A stretch of 64,000 nucleotides of DNA from Ceratobasidium sp. AG-K (GCA_037039685.1 JAWNGF010000002.1:4836001-4900000); one strand, 5' to 3'; counted from the first letter of the stretch, positions 10,320-23,990 are shown. The notes: a model not told the origin generated them from the letters alone. Numbers and translations: made by a program.

Positions 10320-12233
10320 CCTGGTCCCACAGGGGTTTTTCCTCAACTCTCCCATCGAAACGGTGCTATATTACTATACTGAGTACCGGCATAATGCGGT
10401 GGTACAAAGAAGTCTATCACGCTGGTAGGCAAGAGGTCAACGCAAGACTGTAGCTGCGGCCACAGCCGATAAGCTTTCCTCCGGTCTTTATTATTGCATT
10501 GCGTGCTGCTAGATGATCTCAATTGCTGCCCAACGTCGGTCAAAAATTATCACTAAAGTTCGATCCTGGTTGTCACGTGACGTAGCTGGTTTCAGGATGT
10601 TCTCTTCGTGTTGTAAATTTATGCCGGTGTCGCCTGACAAGTCAGAGACTAGCCGGGGAAATATGGGCGGTTATGTCTGCCCTTGACGTTCCGCAGCCTG
10701 GAACTCGGTCCACCCGGCCGAGGGGGTGATCGCTCGCTCCAACAGTCATTTAGGAAGAAGCGCGAAGGGTGCCCAATAATCTGACGTTCATTGGGAGGTA
10801 TATCCACCCCATAATACAGAATATTTGGTAGCACATAGCATGATTCAGTCGATTTACGATAAGGGCGTGAGATGGCCACGAGCTCTGATTAATGCGAGCG
10901 CTTGATTATATGCCCGAGTCATTCAAGCGCATATAGCCCACTAGCGACAGAGAGTCACCTTCACTCATTATACGGTATACGAGTGACTCAATGTATAGAA
11001 GCTAATACGCATGACTCTCTCACCAGGGGAGCTGGTTCACAGAATCGAATGGATCAGTCAACCATCGTTTGATTGGATAAACTTTACCCGAGTGATCTTC
11101 ATTGAATTTCAGCCAGCCCGATCTGAATCAGGAGTCCACAATCCGGCTGGACTTGAACTGAAGCGAGGTATGTGCGTGGATAGCGAGGCCGGAGATGAGC
11201 AGAAAGGCTAGGTATGACCTAAATGCATACCTACGTGCGCAACGTTCGGTGCAGGGTAGGCCGTGCGTCATGCAAGGCGTAGCAGATCCTACACGCCTCT
11301 GGCTCGAGCTGGATCGGGAACGTGCACATGACCATGCGTCTGTGGTTCTACGGCCGAGTCTCTAGCTCTAACTAGGTACCGTTGGGGATTCGGGCGAGGC
11401 AACCAGGGACTATGATGTCTCCTGGCGATGCGTGTGAAGTTTGCCGTTGGGCTCGTTGGTCAACATATGGGCGGATGAAAGAATGTGCTTGAGTGACCAT
11501 GTGCATGTGGGGCGAAAATACCTACGGGACTCGGAAGTAACGTGCAAGCGAGCTCAGTCATTTCTACCGGCGGGACCGCGTTCTGGCGGGGTCTATGCGC
11601 CGGGACCCGAGATACCGCCAGAGCCTGAGATGGGAATTCTCTTGCCGGATTCTTGCTCCTTTGAAAGATTGGACACGAGAGCGCAGCGTATTTGACCAGG
11701 TATAATATGGCACGAGGATGGGGATACCTAGTGCGATTGGGGGACGGTCCCCATGGCAGATATGCGTCGGCGGCTTGACGTTTCATGTTCCCAAGTGGCG
11801 AAGAGCGAGATAGGCAGCACGGCGGCTGGATCACACGAGCGACGCACACGACAGATGAGAAATCGAGTTGGCACAGGGGGACGAAATTAAAGAGAGTGTA
11901 CGGGGTCCGTGATGAGGAATTGTGAATTGGATTAGAGAAATTAGAACAGTCTTGAACGACCACTCGCTACTCTCTTCAGCTGCCTAGCGGCTGCTCAATC
12001 TGCTCCAAGACACCTATGCGCTGCCCGTCCACATGGGAAAACCAAAAAAGATACAGAGTGAGTTGGAGCACCCGTGCACTCATATGTACATCACTTGCGC
12101 GAACGTCCCATGCCGCCGCGACTGAGCCTCGTGTTGGGACATCTCGCCGGCTCCCGTCATGCTACTGGATATATTCCGAGGGTTGAGCTGACTAGTTGCT
12201 TGTGTTTCTTTGCCGGCCGCTTCGTCTGTCGCT
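10320..12233. other. Long gene-poor interval
   Basis: About 1.9 kb with short overlapping open frames on both strands and no domain, signal peptide, tRNA or repeat that I can support. The right part must include the promoter of the plus-strand acidic protein gene. A CACGTGAC E-box-like site sits near 10575. The minus-strand frame at 11460-11963 is Pro/Ser/Arg-rich and looks like chance. Confidence 0.4.
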
Positions 12234-15091
12234 ATGGGTCGCGTGCGGACTGCAGATCGCTGCAAGACGTCTCTCCCAATGCCGTCTGCTCGTCCCTATA
12301 CCGTAGCTCCCGTCCGTGCTCAGATGTACGACAGCGCCGACGAGGAAGAGGATATTTGTCCCGTATGCGAGGGCGAATGCACATGCAATAACATCACCGA
12401 GTCTGTCACCGCATTTAGCTTCGAGGAATTTAATCGTCAACACGCCAAGCCTGCTGCAACTACGTCTTCATCTACGACTGCCTCTCGCACGAGCACAAGC
12501 ACGAGTACGGGCGCAAGTGTCGGTCCTTCAAAATTTACCTCGGCGCTTCCCGCGGGATTCAGACCCTCTTCATCCAAGGGCCTGCCGCGCCCCGCACCCT
12601 CTTCTTACGCCACAGCCCTCGCCTCGCCGTCACCAAGCCCCTCGAATATCGCACCTCGCTTACAAACACTCAAGCTCCGCATTAATACTACCCCAACTAA
12701 GCGCGGTGCAGATGACACGCTTTCGGACTCATCCACCTCGACCATCGACGCGCCCTCCGGCCCACAACTCGCACGATTCAGTCTCTCGAAACATACCAAT
12801 GGAACTGGCTCGGGTGCTGCTACCCCTCGACATGCGCTCGACGACCGAATATCGCCTCAATCTAGTCACCCCACCAAGGTGGTCCCGCCCAAGGTGATCG
12901 CCAAGTCAAAAGGCAAGGGCAAGCCGCCCGTCGAGCGAAAGCCCGTGCCAACGACCAAAAAGGCCACCGCCACAAATCCCAAGAAACCTACAGTCGTCGT
13001 CACCAAGAAACGAAAACTCGGCCGGCCGCATAAAAAGCGCATACGCGACACAACGAGCGAATCGAGTCTGAGCGATTTTGATGATTTCGACGAAGACGAT
13101 TTCATCCCCTATCGCGGCGCTGCAGTCCCCCAAAAGGGCCAAAGCGTCGAGCCCGGAGGCGGGTTCCCGACGTTTGTGGGCGCGAGCGTGTTTGGAGACT
13201 CGGGCGACGAGCGGCGCGTTAGTTCGAGCTCGAGCTCGGATTCCGAGTCAACCGACTTGGATTTGGCCGCCGACAGCGAGATGGAGGCCGAAGAGGAGAG
13301 ATTAATTGTTGCCGAAGCCAAGGAAGAAGAGCGACAACGAAAACTCAAGGAATTATTGGCAAGTGTCAGTCATCACAACCATACTGGGGGAGGAGGAGCA
13401 GGTGGCCAACAATGGCAAATCAAACCACGCCGAAAAAGCGTTGAAGGGGAAGAATCAGGCGACGACGAAACGAGTTCCCAATCGGGCGGAGAGGAAGAGG
13501 AAGAAGATGAAGAAGACGATCCGGACGAAGACGACGCAGATGGGGACGAGCAGGCTGCGGCGTGGTCTACGGACGATTCGGACGAAGACTTGTTCTTTGC
13601 CAACTTGTCCGATTCGTCTATTTCCTTTTCGGTCGACCAGGACGACGACGATAGCGAAACAGTCTCGTCGACCGCGGACCTCGCCGAGGCGGCCTCTGCC
13701 GGATTCTTTTCGGGGATGGGCATGCCTATGGTAGTGATGGACGATTTTGGAATGGGCCTAGGCATGGGCGGTGTACTCGATGCGACGGATCTCGACCAGG
13801 AATTCGAACAGCGCGCCCGGGCGCAACTGGCGGAAGAGAAACGTACTCCCGGACGAGAGACGGCGTCGCCGGAGATTGATGTGTTCAGCGCCACGGATTA
13901 CACCAAGGAAGCACTGGATGCGGTCGATGAGCTCGAGATGGATCTTGATTCGGATGCGACCGAGTACGAAGAAGATTCGGATATGGACGGCGAGACCACT
14001 GCTGATGAAATGGAGCGCGGCCGTACGCCTTCACGATTCCGGTTCCCTACTCCCCCATCTATCAACCCCCTGTCTACGTTTAGCCCTTCTCCTGCTGTGA
14101 GCCCCATCGGCCACCGGGATTTCACCCCTACGCATTTCGCTCCTCCGCTCTTTGTCACCCCTACCCCGCATGGGCGCGCAGCCTCGTTTGGTGGATATGG
14201 TCCTCTCGATCCTGTCCGGGCCCGTACGATCAGCGCCGGGGCGGTCCTCATCAACGGTTCAGACGGGTCCGCGTCGGCGTCCGAGATGGGCAGTAGCCGA
14301 CCCGTGATGGGCTCGTTTGGCCGCACTGGCGATCGCAGGCGAGCAGCCATCATCGATGGCAATGCTGCTGTGCCAAGTCCGTTTGCGGCGCGTCGGAGGC
14401 GCTCAAACAGTTGGAAGAGCGGTAGGAAGCACTTTGGCAGCAAGGTGGGTGGCCTGTATGCGGCTGTGGCCACGGCTGACCAATATCGATAATTATAGAG
14501 TGATATACTTCCGATGCTCGGTCGACGGGCAAGGGCCGTTTCAAATGCCACGACTGGTTCGGGACGCTCGTCGTATTACTTTCCGACCGAGGCAGAGATG
14601 GACGCCGAGATGGAGTCGTGCACTGAGCCTTTTGAGCTCGATGACGTGCTTGATTTTTCGAACGTCTCGGATGAGCATACCCATCATGCGTCTCATCACC
14701 CGCACAACGAGGGAGAGGATACGCACTTGAGGAGCCTTGATCGGTGGGACCGTGTGCCGATGGGTACATTTAGGCGGACTCGCGAGGCACATGATACGGG
14801 CGTGGTACCTAACATTACATCCGACGGTTTTTCGTATGGTTCTGCTTCAAGAAATTCTTGGAAAGAAGGAGTGTTGTGGGGAGGAGGGCTGGGTGTGTTG
14901 GGTGAGGAGGCGAGATGTTGGGGTCTGCTGTAAACGGGGATAGTCTTGGAAACTCGGGGGACACTGAGGGGACTGAACAGTTTGAAAAGGCCGTATCACG
15001 CAAGGAACGCCGCCGTCGCAAGAAGGTGGCAGCCGGGAGCGTGGTGCCAGCCAAGTCGTTTATTACTCCGCCGCCGTCGCGCAAACAATGA
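12234..15091 (+). CDS. Acidic low-complexity nuclear-type protein with N-terminal Cys motif
   Basis: About 900 residues. The start at 12234 is the first ATG; the frame is open slightly further upstream only from non-ATG codons. Near residue 45 lies ICPVCEGECTC (CxxCxxxCxC), a short Cys cluster followed by Ser/Thr-rich sequence. A basic patch (KKRKLGRPHKKRIRD) resembles a nuclear localisation signal or AT-hook. Very acidic tracts (EEEEEDEEDDPDEDDADGDE) lead into WSTDDSDEDLFFANL. Exon 1 ends at GGCAGCAAG before a GTGGGT...TAG intron; the next exon carries HTHHASHHPHNE. The last exon ends KERRRRKKVAAG...ITPPPSRK. The layout fits a chromatin or transcription co-regulator. A link to the Ifh1/Crf1 ribosomal-protein gene co-regulators is only a guess. 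The boundary of the last intron, near 14870-14930, is uncertain. Confidence 0.7.
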
Positions 15092-15322
15092 TCTATGCAT
15101 ATGCCTAATTATTATTCGAACCCATGTATTCGCGCTACTTATTTCTTCGTTGTACCGTACCAATGCATATGTGTTACCAGTTACAGGCGCGTGGCGAGTT
15201 ACCGTTACGGATAGGAAACTATGCAGGACTGGTCAGCTATTTGACAAGGGGGAATCTTGGTTGTGTCCAAGTCCTGCGACGACGTGCTAGATGGCCGGAA
15301 GGATGCGCAAGTGAACAGTAGA

Positions 15323-18300
15323 ATGACGAACGACAAGCGCACCCGGAGCCAGCAAGACACCGCGATCGAGACAGAGCCACCAACGCTGACTACCGACGCA
15401 CCATCACCCCCGCGCACAAGAGCACGTGCGGCGGCGAACAACCTCTCTGCAACGACGAGCACCTCAGCACCCAGCGCTTCCCAATCGACAAGTGCCCCTT
15501 CCCAACGCCGCCGCGAGAAGGGAAAGAACAAACAATCCGACGACCCGCGTCCGGCGAAACGGTGTGTGCAACAATTGTGGCTAGACTGCTGATTAATCGT
15601 TGCTTATTTAGCCCCCGCCGTAGTGTACCTGCTGTTGTATCCGCCCCTCTCACCATCAACGAGCCCAAGCGCGACACCAAAGGAAAGAAGCGCGCAGCCC
15701 CCGATCCCGATTCTGACGACGCCTCCCCCAACAAGAAACACAAGTCTCCCTACACTCTCCGAAACCGATCTTCTCTCCCCAACATCTCCAAGTCGACTAC
15801 CATGCCCCGCAAGAACAGGTGGGTTGTGTTGGTGTGGTTTGATTGGCGCTGACGATGGCTCCACAGAGCTACCCGCAAGTCCAAGTCAAGTCATGGTGTG
15901 TCGGGTGTAGAACTGCAGGAGGCGACGTCTAACAGCGCTCTAGATGACGAGGTACTTGATTTGGCCGGCGACCAACGGCCGGAAGATGAACATGCCGAGA
16001 GTTCCCAAAAAGACAAGGCGCCCGAACGCACCGAAAGCGAAGAAGAAGACGACGACGAAGACAGCGACGATGACGACGACGAGAACGACGGTGAACCCAA
16101 CTCATCTGGGCTCGGACAGTCCAGTCTCGACGATTCCGCCGTATCTGCCTTGTTTGGCGCCGACTTCCGGGCTCTGGGATCGTACATGCTGTCCCTCTCC
16201 ACACGGCTCAAAACGATTCTTAACAACATCAAGCCTTCAGCGAATCCCACGGTCCGCTTGATGGCTCTTCAGGAGCTCAGCGAGATTCTCAGCATGAGCA
16301 CCGAGGATACCTTGGCGGGATATTTCCAAGTTGATTCGTTCGTGGGAGAACTGGTCCGAATCATGGGTGGAAAGGGAACCGGTGGCGATGATGACGATGA
16401 AGGCACCCACGATGAGGACGACGAGGATGCTTCGCTGGCTGCTGCACTTGCGCTTAGTACCGGTGGCGTATACCAAGGAGATGATAATCTCGAAGCCCAG
16501 GTTTTGGCTTGTAGATGTCTTGCCAATCTCATGGAAGCACTTCCTGGATGCGCTCACACGGTCGTTTACCATGGCGCCGTTCCCGTCCTATGCAGCAAGC
16601 TCATCGACATCCAGTATATCGACCTCGCCGAGCAGACGCTAAGCGTGAGTCGATCGCATCGCATACAATGCACCTACTGACTTGCCGTGTAGACGCTTGA
16701 GAAAATTTCAGAAGAATATCCAAGTGCCATCGTACGTGAAGGTGGCTTGGCAGCGCTCCTCAACTTCCTTGACTTCTTCTCCACAAATGTCCAACGAACC
16801 GCTCTCCAAGCTGCCGCCAACTGTTGCCGTAATGTCAGCATTGACAACTACAACATGATCAAAGACGTTTTTCCTATCATTCGCACTGTTCTTGGCTACG
16901 CCGACCCCCGACTTGTTGAACATGCGTCGCTCTGTGTCATCCGAACCATCGAAAGCTTCAGGTCCCATCCTGAACTTTTGGAAGGTTTGGTTGATCCCGC
17001 CTTGTTGCGTGCGCTCACATCGGCCGCGGTCAGCCCTGGGACATTCACCCTTGTTCTGCGAGCGCTTTCTAGCGCAACCAAAGCGAGCCCAAAAATTGCA
17101 CTCTCGCTCCTGGAGGCTGACGTTGCTGGAACTTTGTATCAAATTCTCACCGGAACCGTGCCACCAGCCGATCCCACAGACCCATGCGGTGGTGCGGACG
17201 CAACCGCCGCAGCGGCTGCCTTGACCGATATGGCTGTCATGCAAAACTTGGCGCATCGGCCCAAGGATCAAGTGGAGGAGGCTTTAAGCCTGGTATCTGA
17301 GTTGATGCCGCCGCTGCCACGAGGTACGTATCTAGCTCATATTGTCCCTCACCGTTGATCTCACATCTGGCCGGTAGATGGCGTGTTTGATCACCGCGCG
17401 TATTCCGAAAAGTCATTAGCCCGAATGGTGAAGGCCAAACTCAAGGCGCTGAAGAGTGCACGCGCAAAGAGTCCAGCCCCCACCGCCGGCCCGAGCACGG
17501 GCGCAGAGCCCATGGATATTACTCCAGATGATGCTGGGGCGGCTACCCCTGTCGCTGCACCTGGTTCGGCGACACCTGTTGCTCGACCTGGCTCACCAGT
17601 ACACATTGGCACCCCACCCATCCCAGGATCGCCGTCGATTCGTCCTGTTTCCCCGACTGCGCAGCCTGTGCCTGCCTTGAGCCGTACCAACTTGTTGAAG
17701 TCCAAGCCTGAGCTCGTAGGACGATATATGCGTTTGATGGTTCCTGTATTGGTGGATGTTTATGCTGCGAGCGTGGCAACCCAGACCAGGAGCAAGTCAT
17801 TGACCGGTATTCTGAAAGCCGTGAGCTTCTCTGAAGGGGATGAACTCAATTCCGTTCTCAAGGTATGCTTTGATCTCGAAATTTGTTCTTGTATTTTGGT
17901 TGACTGTGATTGGTCGGCAGAACGTTCCTGTTGCAACCTTTGTCGGCTCAATCCTCTCGTCACGCGACTACCCTGCTTTGACCATCTGCGCTTTGCAGCT
18001 CGTGGAATTGCTTTTGCTCAAGGCTCCTAATGTGTACAAGCCAGCGCTACGCCGAGAAGGCGTACTCCACGAGATCGAAGTCTTGACCGAACGCCCACTC
18101 ACAACCAAGCCCAAGGATAAGGACAAGGACAAGGCAGAGAGTAGCAAGGCGGAAAAGCCTGACGAGATTCGTGTAAAGCAAGAAGACGGTCGCCCGAAAC
18201 CCGAGTCATCATCTCCTGGCCCCGAACCAGCATCCGAGCGGGACGAGTCCCCCCGACCAATGGTTCCCATCCCCGTCAAGCGATCGTCTCATGCTGTCCT

Positions 18301-21300
18301 TGACCCACAAGATGCCATCACGCTGCGTGCCAAGGTTGTTCGGTTCAAATACATGTCCAGTGCCGAAGAGAGCGCGGCCGACCCAGTATTCGAGCGCCTG
18401 CGTGGCTTGTTGGGTACCCTCCGCGACCCAGCGGCAGGCGAGGTCGAGCTCAAGGATGCAGTCAGGGATATCGCTGCGATGTTTGGCACGGGTATGGGTG
18501 CGAGCGTATCGAGCTATGAGCTTTTGAAGAGCGGGCTTGTCGATGGACTGTTGCAATTTACTACTGATCCTGCACTAGCATGTAAGTCTATCCACGTTTA
18601 GCTTAGGTCCGGTTCTAACATGCGGCTATAGTTGATGTGGCGACACGTCGGCAGATGTTGCTGCAAGCCTTTGTGGCACGCTCAGCCAAGGGTACTGACT
18701 CTCCATCATCGACATCTCCATTCGCAGTCTTGGTAAAGAAGTTGCAAGAAAGCTTGACGAGGATTGAAAACTTTGAGGTTGTGACGGTATCGCCTGGTGC
18801 TGAAGGTCAGTAAATTTTTGTTAGTTTACAACTGTTTACTAATTTTTTTGATTAGCCTCCCGACGGAATTCTCCATCTATGCTTGCACGTCAGCTTAGAC
18901 TCCGTATCGTCGCTGAGGAGGGTACCGACGCCCCGCGCTCTTGCTCTAACATTGTTGTTTCCATCCATGCGATTGCGACGTTCCAGGCACTCAATGATTA
19001 TCTTCGACCTCGTGTGGCCGGAGCACTCGCTGGGATGGGTGCTGGTGGATCAAGGCTATCTGGAGTCCTCGCTGCATTTGCAGCGGCAGCTGGCTTGCCG
19101 GCTGGTGCACTTGGCCGAGTCGCTGCCGGATCGAGTATCCCTGGACCAAGTTCGGTCCCTGCGGCTGGCTCAAGTGCTCCTGGTGGTTCAAGCTCTTCAC
19201 CAACCATCGGAAGGAGGCGAAGCCAGAGGCTAAAGGCAAAAGGATGGTGGTGCGGATGAGAGCAACGTGTCCCCGACTACCGAGACATCTCCCACTGCTG
19301 AGGCTGGGTCGTCCGGTGCCCCAGGGGGGTTGGCTTCTGCCCTAGCTGATACCTCTGATCTGGGCTTGCCCCCGCCATCTGCTATGCTTGCTGCACTGGC
19401 CGGTAGTGAGGCCGGGATGCCAATCTTGTCGAGCGAGGATTACGATATGGAGCATGCTGAGGATATGCTGAACGAAGATCTGGAGGCCGAGGTATGTGTT
19501 TGCGACTGGACTGGAGTCAGTCGGGAGTACTGAATCAACGGAACGTAGTTCTACGAAGAAGATATGGAGCCTCAGCAGGTTGCGGCTGACAGGACGGTAT
19601 CTGTCGCGCTTAATGATGGTATGTTAGCTAAAGATGTTGGCATAGTTATTTCATGCTCACCTCCCGTATAGATGGCACCAAGGTCGAAGCCCAAACACCC
19701 GATGGCACGCGAGTTGCGACACCTGCCCCAGGCCCGCCCGGTGAACGCCCACTAACGAGTACGGCATCAGCGTCCAAGTTCTCCTATGCTGCAGCACTCA
19801 AGGCCAAGCCTACCGACTGGCATTTGGAGTTCTCCATGGACGGGAACGTATTGCCACTCGATACGACGATCTATGGCGCTGTGCACCACCACGAAGCTCG
19901 CCGAGCGGCCGCTACTGGAACGAGCTCGAGTTCGGGAATTGCAGGCTTGAGTGCTCCTTCGTTATGGCAAGGCGTCTACACTGTCAAGTACAGGAAGGTC
20001 CCCGGCCCACCGCCCACCCAGCCTGCAGGTAGGTCTCACGACTTCGACATGTGAGCTGGTGCTAACCCATTTATCGTTGAAGCTCGCGTCGAATCTGTCT
20101 CGACCTCTGAGAGCACCCTCAGCGCCGACTTGCCGCACGTTCAGATTCTCCGCTTATTACGAGTCTTGCACAAGATGAATTTGATGGTCAAGGACAAGAT
20201 GCTTGTTGATGCACCGGGTGCCAACCTTGCCGAGAGCGCTTTTATCAACAACAAATTGACCGCCAAACTGACGAGGCAGCTTGAAGAGCCAATGATTGTC
20301 GCAAGGTGAGAGAGTTATTGAATACTTGTACGGACTTGATTTAACTTTGCTCCTACCAATAGTCAATGCCTTCCAGACTGGGCAATGGAACTCCCTCAAC
20401 AATTCCACTTCCTTTTCCCCTTCTCCACTCGCTTCTCCTTCCTCCAGTCCACGTCCTTCGGATATGCGAGGCTTATCACCAAATGGCAATCACAGCAGCA
20501 GCGTACCTCTGATTCTTCTCGTCGTGACGATGCCTTTGGATATCTCGGACGACTTCAACGCCAAAAAGTCCGCATTTCTAGGCACCACATTCTCGAATCG
20601 GCTGCCAAGGTACTCGAGCTATACGGATCGAGCTCTAGTGTCCTTGAGGTCGAGTACTTTGAGGAGGTCGGAACTGGCCTTGGACCGACACTTGAGTTCT
20701 ATTCTCTCGTTTCGAAAGAGTTTGCGAGACGCGAATTGAAGATGTGGAGGGATGCAGACTCGAGCGTAGAGGGACCATACGTACAAAGGCCGTTGGGCTT
20801 ATTCCCTGCACCTGAGCTCAAGCCTGAGGCAAAGTAAGCTTTGAAGCCCACTGCTATTACGGAAATACTGAGTATGTTTGTGTACAGATCGACTCGACTG
20901 TTCACCATGTTGGGCCAATTTGTTGGCAAAGCACTGTTGGACTCCCGAATTATTGACGTGTCGTTCAATGGGTTGTTCTTAAAAGGTATCTTGAATGAGG
21001 AAGTGCCATTGACTATCGCCAGCCTCAAGGTAGGACCGAGTGGTTGCTGCTCTTGTAGCTTGATGCTAAAGTTGCCATTATAGATGATCGATCCAGCACT
21101 TGCCAACTCTTTGTCAAAGATCCAAGCGTATGGCGTTGCACGACGGGAAATTGAAGCGAACACTACCATGTCGCCATCCGAAAAGGAAGCTGCCTACAAC
21201 GACCTCACCATTCACGGCGCTCACCTCGAGGACTTGGCTCTCGACTTCACTGTCCCAGGGTACGACATCGAACTTGTGGTAAGTCTCGAATGGGTAACAA

Positions 21301-21994
21301 AATGCCATATATAGTAACATCCCTCTGTCTAGCCCGGGGGTAAAGACATACCTGTGACGGACTCCAATGTTGAGGAATACGTGCGCGAGGTCATCGACGT
21401 TGTCATTGGCCGCGGCGTGCAGAATCAGATTCAAGCCTTCCGCACGGGATTCTCCAAAGTGTTCCCGGTCACCGATTTGCAAAGCTTCTCGTACGAAGAG
21501 CTCGATCTTTTGTTTGGAAACGCGGAGGAAGATTGGGGTGTTGAGAGTAAGTTTTTACATCTAAAGTGTTTGAATGAGAGCTTGAACTTCATTCTAGCAT
21601 TGACCGAGGCCCTCAAGGCTGATCATGGGTTCAACGTGGACAGCCTCGCGATCCGAGACTTGATTTCGATCATGACCTCGTACGACGAGCCCAACCGACG
21701 GGCATTCTTACAATTCATCACAGGAAGTCCCAAGTTGCCCATTGGAGGTATGTTGTTAGTTTATTCCCTTCTGGCCCTTGGCTGATGTCGGCCATAGGTT
21801 TCCGCGGCCTGAGTCCCCAATTGACCGTAGTACGCAAGCCTCACGAACATCCACTAAAGGCCGACGATTACTTGCCTAGCGTGATGACCTGCGTCAATTA
21901 CCTCAAATTACCAGAGTACAGTGCGAAGAGCGTTATGGAGGAACGCCTAAAGACAGCGATGATGGAGGGTGGGGGGAGCTTCCATTTATCATAG
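15323..21994 (+). CDS. UFD4: HECT E3 ubiquitin ligase, UFD4/TRIP12 type
   Basis: About 1,900 residues in roughly 17 exons. The start is ATG 15323 (MTNDKRTRSQQ). The N-terminus is disordered and charged. An armadillo-like region follows (about 16.1-17.3 kb), opening LFGADFRALGSYMLSLSTRL and NPTVRLMALQELSEILSM, a hallmark of the TRIP12/Ufd4/UPL3 group. Middle linkers are low-complexity. The HECT domain (about 20.5-21.99 kb) includes VEYFEEVGTGLGPTLEFYS, and MTCVNYLKLPEYS near the end, where Cys codon 21890-21892 is the expected catalytic thioester residue. The protein ends GGSFHLS. In yeast Ufd4 elongates ubiquitin chains in the ubiquitin-fusion and N-degron pathways. The frame changes around 19200-19260 without an obvious intron; two one-base deletions in the assembly are the simplest explanation. 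Confidence 0.88.
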
Positions 21995-22199
21995 ACGAGG
22001 ACTTTCCGGAGTATCGTGGTAGTTCAATATTGCTATCTTTTTTGAAGTGTAAACATCGTTCTGCGTGTCTTATATATAATCTCTGCGATTTTTGACCAAA
22101 GCACCATTTGCAATATCAAGACGAAGACCCTAGTATGGGCTGACATTTCCCCAGACACTTGCGGTCTCCGCTCCACCTCCACCGTTCTTTTTTCTTTTT

Positions 22200-23990
22200 A
22201 TGATGGGCACGAGCGACAAAGTATGGACAAGGGAGGAAGTTTGCGCACGAATTCTCGCTGGTGAAACACTCTTCATATACAACGGCAAGCTCATTCGTGT
22301 CCCTCCGTCTTGGCTCGCAAAACATCCCGGCGGCAGACTCGCCATCCTTCACTTTGTTGGCCGTGACGCGACGGACGAGGTCAACGCGTTTCATCCAGAG
22401 GCTGCCCTCAAGCAGCTCAACAGGTACTCGATTGGGCGCGTCGCCGTCGGTCCAAATGGCTGGGAGCCTCTTGTTCCTCCGGTCATGACCGGCTGGGTTC
22501 GGCAAAAGGGAGAAAGTGGAGAGGAGACTTGGGAGCACGAGGCGGAAGCTTGGAATGTCGATGCTGTCGGCGAACACGGCCCCATGCCAACGTCTGAGAT
22601 TTTGCTTGTCAAAAAAGCAGACGTGGACCAGCGTCAGGCGGCGAAACCGACCATGAGCAGCATTACCCCTCCTCCCACGGCTCTGTCACTTAAAACCCAA
22701 CAGCAGCACATGAAGGCATATCGCGCCTTGCACGCTGAAATCACGAACGCCGGCCTGTATAAAACACCCTACTTGACAGGGTATGGCCCCGAGGTTGTTC
22801 GATATGCACTCATGGCTGCAGTATCAGTCCTGGCCTACCGATATGGCTGGTTCATGACGAGCGCGGCCTTTCTAGGGTTCCTTTTTCATCAACTCACGTT
22901 TACGGTGCATGACCTTGGGCACAATGGAGTTACGCATATTTGGGCGGTTGACCGAGCGATATCTATCCTAATTTCTGACTTCACTGGAGGGCTGAGTACT
23001 GGATGGTGGGTTGACGTAAGTTGTCCACTCTTACACGGAAACGGTTCTAATCTGCTTGGCTGTCCAACAGAATCACAACATACATCATCGTAAGTTTAAT
23101 CAGACTTGAACATACTCCGGCACTAACGGATATAGCAGTTGTGACCAACCATCCCTCTCACGATCCTGACATCCAGCACCTCCCGTTTTTCGCCATTTCC
23201 CCTAAATTCCTCAGCTCGCTCTGGTCATCATACTACAAGCGTATAATGGCCCATGATGCCTTTTCGAGAGTGTTTCTATCCTTGCAACACAAACTCTTTT
23301 ATGTCGTGATGTCTCTGGCTCGTTTCAACTTGTATGCCAACTCCTACGGGTTCCTCATCAAATCCGGCCTTCAAGGCAGACGGGGATGGACATGGTGGCT
23401 GGAAATCGTTGGAATTGCCTTTTATTGGACGTGGTACACTGCCGTCCTAAGGGGATGCGGAGACTGGAAAACTGTTCTTGGATACTTCCTCATCAGCCAC
23501 GTTGTGCCTAGCCCCCTGCATGTCCAGGTATGCCAGTTCGGTGTTGTCTTTTCTTTGCGTTGACGATTCCTCCCCAGATCGTTCTGTCACACTTTAGTCG
23601 ATCAACCGAGGACCTGGGACCCACAGAGTCCTTCCTCGCACGACAGCTTCGTACGACAACGGATGTCATCTGTCCCCCTCATTTGGCTTTCTTCCACGGA
23701 GGCCTCCATCTCCAAGTGACACACCACCTGTTCCCTCGCGTGAGTATTTGATCACGATGATTTTGAACCCGCTTTCTCATTATCTTCTCGCGCAGCTTCC
23801 TCGTCATAATCTTGCCGCAGCATCTCAGATCGTGAAGCGCTTCGCAGCGGAACAAGGATTGGAATACGCTGAATTTGGATTCGTGGCCGGAAACCGCGAG
23901 GTCATTGGTATCCTTGCTGACGTGGCCTCTCAGGTAGGCGTTGTCGGAATGGTCGCAAGAAGTGAGGTCGAAAAGGCCGTAAAAGGATAA
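22200..23990 (+). CDS. Delta-8 sphingolipid desaturase with fused cytochrome b5
   Basis: About 525 residues. The N-terminal cytochrome b5 domain has the haem motif HPGG followed by FVGRDATDEVNAFHP. Membrane desaturase His boxes follow: HDLGH, then NHNIHH (on its own 19-nt exon, 23071-23089), and QVTHHLFPR, the QxxHH box typical of b5-fused front-end desaturases. Hydrophobic spans surround the boxes. Homologues introduce the 8(E) double bond into the long-chain base of glucosylceramides at the endoplasmic reticulum. Two adjacent ATGs (22200, 22203) are possible starts. Introns are short and in phase, with donors gtaagt, gtaagt, gtatgc and gtgagt. All residues expected for activity are present. 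The gene converges with the GST gene downstream. Confidence 0.87.
23071..23089 (+). other. 19-nt micro-exon carrying the second His box
   Basis: The exon lies between an AACAG acceptor and a GTAAGT donor and encodes NHNIHH. Skipping it would remove the central metal-binding histidines of the desaturase and also shift the frame. Confidence 0.75.

Noticed and set aside
10545..10585. GTTCGATCC string near 10558 as a tRNA candidate
   Set aside because: No cloverleaf could be folded around it by eye.
11460..11963. 167-codon minus-strand ORF
   Set aside because: Pro/Ser/Arg-rich with no motif and no splice partners; looks like chance in GC-rich DNA.
13898..14551. 217-codon minus-strand ORF
   Set aside because: Antisense shadow of the acidic protein exon.
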